A stretch of DNA of 9,701 nt from the NCBI GenBank assembly GCA_021812735.1, contig JAKAMV010000308.1:1-9701 (forward strand), in the 5' to 3' direction. This document shows positions 7,636-9,701 of the stretch, in pieces. The translations under genes were made by a program, and so were the position numbers. The stretch comes from Chloroflexota bacterium (GTDB lineage Bacteria; Chloroflexota; Limnocylindria; Limnocylindrales; CSP1-4). Positions within the stretch are counted from its first letter, which is position 1. The number at the start of each line of letters is the position of its first letter. The notes beneath the pieces are model-generated. The model did no database searches. It saw only the letters and a program-made list of their open reading frames with translations, and was not told where the DNA came from.

Positions 7636-7666
7636 TCGGTCGCGATCCCCGGGCTCGGTCGCGATC
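7633..7666 (+). repeat. 15-base direct repeat with 19-base period upstream of second secreted gene
   Basis: GGCTCGGTCGCGATC is present twice without change, at 7633-7647 and 7652-7666, separated by 4 bases. It lies about 40 bases upstream of direct-repeat copy B in the promoter region of the gene at 7802. Spaced exact repeats in a promoter region suggest a protein-binding site, though a local duplication would look the same. A weaker relative, GGTCGCGA, occurs near 6869 in the other promoter region. Confidence 0.45.
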
Positions 7667-7706
7667 GCTGGTCGGCGTCGAATCTCGGCCCGGCTTCCCT
7701 CCCGGT

Positions 7707-7761
7707 CTGTGACCGGGCGTTGACCGGCTTGCGACCGCGGGCAGCGAGGCTGCGCGCAGGG
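7707..7761 (+). promoter_or_regulatory. Candidate SARP-type promoter element, copy B (direct TGACCGG heptamers)
   Basis: TGACCGG occurs at 7710-7716 and 7721-7727 with the same gcgt spacer as copy A. The third in-phase unit is better here: CGACCGC at 7732-7738. GAGGCT at 7746-7751 stands where copy A has GAGACT, again 7 bases after the third unit. Substitutions between copies fall mostly outside the two full heptamers. The element ends about 40 bases ahead of ATG 7802. The two downstream genes do not encode similar proteins, so the shared promoter is not simply a leftover of gene duplication. The regulator that binds it is not shown. Confidence 0.5.
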
Positions 7762-7801
7762 GATGCCGTGAGTCCCCGTGTTGAGGAGCGTGGGGAGACA
7801 G

Positions 7802-8191
7802 ATGAGAAGGTTGATGCTGGCGCTCGCGGCCACTGCGGCGCTGGTGCTGTCGATGGCCGCGCCGGCGGCGGCTGCGCCGGCGGCGGCTGCGCCGGAGCGG
7901 AGCCCGTGGGCATTCAACGCCACGGTGAAGTGTGGCGACCAGTCCTGGGACGTCGTCACGACGGGCAAGATCGGATGGCTGGCTGAAGGACCGGCGGGGC
8001 CCCCCGTTGGCGTCCTGCTCGGTGGCATCCGGACTGCGACGGTGGGCGGGCAGGCGTCCACGCTGGTGTTCGCGCCCCCGCCCGGCCTGGCAGACAAGTG
8101 GGTGGTGTGCACGATCGTGCGCGACCTTGGTGATGGGGACAGCGCGACATGGGACCCCGCCTACATCCTGCTGACGCCCGCCTCTTCCTAG
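7802..8191 (+). CDS. Small exported protein with Ala-Pro leader repeat, unknown function
   Basis: This is a 129-residue protein. ATG 7802 is preceded by GGGGAG (7792-7797). GTG 7778 and GTG 7790 are in frame but would only lengthen the leader, and ATG 7814 would remove MRRL. The signal peptide has basic MRR, a hydrophobic core (about 5-19) and an Ala-rich cleavage zone (AAPAAAAPAAAAP, 19-31). The mature region of about 95 residues looks beta-rich, with two Cys (44 in VKCGDQSWDV, 103 in WVVCTIVRD) that could pair. It ends DPAYILLTPASS. No known domain, catalytic triad or metal motif was recognised. It sits 42 bases ahead of the next exported-protein gene and probably shares its transcript, driven from direct-repeat copy B. 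Confidence 0.8.
   Translation: MRRLMLALAATAALVLSMAAPAAAAPAAAAPERSPWAFNATVKCGDQSWDVVTTGKIGWLAEGPAGPPVGVLLGGIRTATVGGQASTLVFAPPPGLADKWVVCTIVRDLGDGDSATWDPAYILLTPASS
7859..7888 (+). repeat. Two perfect 15-base tandem units in the signal peptide cleavage region
   Basis: The 15-base unit encodes APAAA and is present twice without a base change, followed by a 6-base partial third unit (to 7894). It stays in frame and lengthens the Ala-Pro segment just before the mature protein. It is probably a slippage product with little effect beyond leader length. Confidence 0.7.
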
Positions 8192-8220
8192 CAGCCTGAT
8201 GCAAGGGGACCGCACGCGAA

Positions 8221-8226
8221 GGGAGG
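8221..8226 (+). promoter_or_regulatory. Ribosome binding site for the GTG start at 8234
   Basis: GGGAGG lies 7 bases before GTG 8234, which begins a standard basic-hydrophobic signal peptide (MKKILALL). There is no other suitable start nearby, so the GTG is accepted. Confidence 0.65.
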
Positions 8227-8233
8227 CACTCAC

Positions 8234-8761
8234 GTGAAGAAGATCCTGGCCCTGCTGTCGCCGCTGGTGATCGTCGGCGCACTGATCGCCGCGCCGGGCG
8301 TGGCCCTGGGCGACCAGACCATGCACACCGTGCGCGGGGTGTTCCACTCGCTCGACGAGTCCACGTATCCGCTGAAGGACGGGTTCGTGGTCGTCACCCA
8401 CATGAATGGCCCCGTCAACTTCGAGAAGAAGGAGTTCCAGCTTCACGGCGCCAAGCCCGACACGGAGTACTTCCTGTACCGGGTGCTCCCCGAGGGTGCG
8501 GGTGACGCGATCCCTGCCGGCGCGGTGCTGTACTCGGGCTTCTCCTTCTGGACGGACGAGCACGGGAACGGGCACGTCACCGCGCCGATGGAGCCCACGG
8601 CCCCGAACCTCGTCCTGCTCAAGCGCCTCGGCATCGATCACGTGCTGCTGACGAACGTCCTGTACGACGGTCTGCTGGCCAAGGACGGGGGGAGCGGCGG
8701 GACCGCGGCCTACGCGACCGAGTCGTGGGTCACGTACCTCGACTTCGAGTGGACGCCGTAG
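8234..8761 (+). CDS. Exported protein of unknown function, last of the secreted trio
   Basis: This is a 175-residue protein starting at GTG 8234. The signal peptide has MKK, a hydrophobic core (about 4-19) and probable cleavage at ALG-D after residue 26. The mature chain has alternating beta-like stretches: HTVRGVFHSL (31-40), GFVVVTHMNGPVNFEKKEFQLHG (50-72), and TEYFLYRVLPEG (77-88). An aromatic segment, LYSGFSFWTDEHGNGHV (99-115), follows, and the chain ends TYLDFEWTP. It has no Cys, unlike its two upstream neighbours. The strand-rich pattern with a TEYFLYRVL strand is reminiscent of Ig-like or cupredoxin-like sandwiches, but no copper ligand set or other active site was identified. It lies 42 bases after the 7802 gene, likely in the same transcript, and is followed by a strong hairpin at 8789-8827. 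Confidence 0.83.
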   Translation: MKKILALLSPLVIVGALIAAPGVALGDQTMHTVRGVFHSLDESTYPLKDGFVVVTHMNGPVNFEKKEFQLHGAKPDTEYFLYRVLPEGAGDAIPAGAVLYSGFSFWTDEHGNGHVTAPMEPTAPNLVLLKRLGIDHVLLTNVLYDGLLAKDGGSGGTAAYATESWVTYLDFEWTP

Positions 8762-8788
8762 GTCCAACTGCCGAGTCGGACAGCACGT

Positions 8789-8827
8789 CCAGAGGGCCCG
8801 GCCGTCGCCGACGGCCGGGCCCTCTGG
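8789..8827. terminator. Very strong 18-base-pair hairpin, bidirectional terminator candidate
   Basis: Bases 8789-8806 pair perfectly with 8810-8827, giving an 18-base-pair stem, mostly G-C, around a 3-base loop (GCC). It begins 28 bases after the stop at 8761 and lies 90 bases from the stop of the opposing gene at 8917. There is no T run on either strand. Position between converging stops and the perfect stem support a shared terminator. No flanking direct duplication suggestive of a mobile element was seen. Confidence 0.8.
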
Positions 8828-8916
8828 CCACCTGCTCACCTGCGTGCGGGTTCACGTCGTGCGTGGCGTTCTGGCGAGATCGTCCACATCGAACAACAGC
8901 GGCCCGGTCGTTCCCC

Positions 8917-9701
8917 CTACGCGCTCGACCCCGCACGGCCGGCCCACCGCAGAACCCGCATGGCGCGCAGCGTGTTCCACCGGCTCGGCGCGCCCTCGGG
9001 CCCCTCCATCTCGAAATGGGTGGGCCCCTGGTGGACGTTCTCCAGGGGCCAGCGGCCCTCCGAGTCACGCCGGGCGGCGACCAGGTCGATCGCCTCCCCG
9101 CACCGGGCGTCGGGCGGAGCCCCGGTCGAGCGGAAGTAGTCGAGACCGCGCAGCACGTCGTAGTACCAGCGGGTCGGGAACGAGAACATCGTGAAGCGCG
9201 GATCGGCGACCTCGCCGGTGGAGCGGCGGCGGAACAGGCCGCGCTCGAGCAGGTACTCCTCGCCGCGGCGGCGGGCCGCGGCAACGGCGTCAGCCAGTCC
9301 CGCGGGCGATCCGCCCAGCGATCCCCCAGCCAGCTCCCAGGCGAGCATGCCCTCGAGCACGCAGATTGTCGAGTGGAACGACGACACCGTCGCGCCGTAC
9401 TCGGCCCAGCAGTTCCAGCCTCCGTCGGCGAGCTCGTCGTCGACGAGCTTCTCGACGATCCGGTCCACGGGCTGGCCGAAGTAGGCGCCGTTCGCGAGCG
9501 CGAGCCCGTTGATGCACGGCTCGACCTCGCCGTCGAAGTAGGCCGGGCCGTCGTCATACCAGCGGACACCGCGCACGCGCTCGAGCGCGCCCAGCACGCG
9601 CCCGTCGCCAGGATCGACACCGAGCTCCCGCAGCCCGACCAGGCTGAAGTGGGTGGCCGTCCAGGCGTCGAAGAACGGCTTCGACTCGTCCGCCCAGCCT
9701 G
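8917..9701 (-). CDS. Squalene-cyclase/prenyltransferase-like alpha/alpha-barrel protein (N-terminus outside window)
   Basis: The frame is open to the right edge, so the beginning is missing; the visible C-terminal part is 260 residues. Internal ATG or GTG codons near 9597 are not starts because coding-quality sequence continues upstream (GWADESKPFFDAWTATHFSL). Gly-Trp and aromatic-rich helical repeats are visible: ELADGGWNCWAEYGATVSSF followed by HSTICVLEGM, then RFTMFSFPTRWYYDVLRGLDYF, then DSEGRWPLENVHQGPTHFEM. The order resembles bacterial proteins annotated as squalene cyclase or prenyltransferase/squalene oxidase repeat proteins. The DxDD motif of true squalene-hopene cyclases is not in the visible part. 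A terpenoid-cyclase-type toroid is therefore supported, but the reaction is not. It converges on the secreted trio across the 8789-8827 hairpin. Confidence 0.72.
   Translation of the reverse strand, partial: GWADESKPFFDAWTATHFSLVGLRELGVDPGDGRVLGALERVRGVRWYDDGPAYFDGEVEPCINGLALANGAYFGQPVDRIVEKLVDDELADGGWNCWAEYGATVSSFHSTICVLEGMLAWELAGGSLGGSPAGLADAVAAARRRGEEYLLERGLFRRRSTGEVADPRFTMFSFPTRWYYDVLRGLDYFRSTGAPPDARCGEAIDLVAARRDSEGRWPLENVHQGPTHFEMEGPEGAPSRWNTLRAMRVLRWAGRAGSSA

Noticed and set aside
8789..8827. Hairpin as an insertion-sequence end or excision scar
   Set aside because: No transposase remnant, matching distant inverted copy or flanking target duplication is visible in the window.
7430..8839. 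A 469-codon open frame on the - strand
   Set aside because: It runs opposite two genes with good ribosome sites and signal peptides and through the 8789-8827 hairpin; its composition is Arg/Ser-rich and no family is recognisable.

Overview
This is a very GC-rich window with the codon usage and protein families of a high-GC bacterium, most likely Actinomycetota. A soil or freshwater Chloroflexota lineage such as Limnocylindria cannot be excluded. The taxon is inferred from a SARP/BTAD regulator fused to an ATPase, an actinobacterial-type family 5 solute-binding protein, and Pro/Thr/Ala-rich secreted proteins. No rRNA, tRNA, transposase, integrase or CRISPR array was seen. Six genes plus one further partial gene account for most of the bases.

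Layout, left to right. (1) At 2-634 (+) lies the C-terminal end of a surface protein: a Pro-Thr-Ala repeat stalk, one cadherin/tandem-95-like beta domain, a transmembrane helix and a basic tail. (2) A 347-base gap (635-981) with a 14-base palindrome leads to a large regulator at 982-4851 (+). Its order is SARP winged helix, BTAD, a catalytically degraded class III cyclase domain, a P-loop ATPase and a helical TPR-like C-terminus. (3) Convergent to it, across a short hairpin, is a secreted extracellular solute-binding protein of family 5 at 4936-6750 (-), with no permease or ATPase genes beside it. (4) Divergent from that gene is a run of three small exported proteins on the + strand (7069-7599, 7802-8191, 8234-8761), each with a clear signal peptide and none of recognised function. 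(5) A very strong hairpin (8789-8827) closes this run. It faces a convergent partial gene at 8917-9701 (-) for a squalene-cyclase/prenyltransferase-like alpha/alpha-barrel protein.

How the parts may fit together. The most interesting signal is non-coding. A 55-base element occurs twice at about 85% identity, at 6945-6999 and 7707-7761, upstream of the first and second small secreted genes. Its core is a heptamer, TGACCGG, repeated directly with a 4-base spacer (11-base period), followed one period later by a weaker third unit. That is the operator layout known for SARP-family activators, and a SARP-family protein is encoded about 2.1 kb away. The working hypothesis is a small regulon in which the 1289-residue regulator, or a relative, controls the exported proteins and perhaps the divergent solute-binding protein. 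The repeat is seen directly. The link between regulator and operator is inference.
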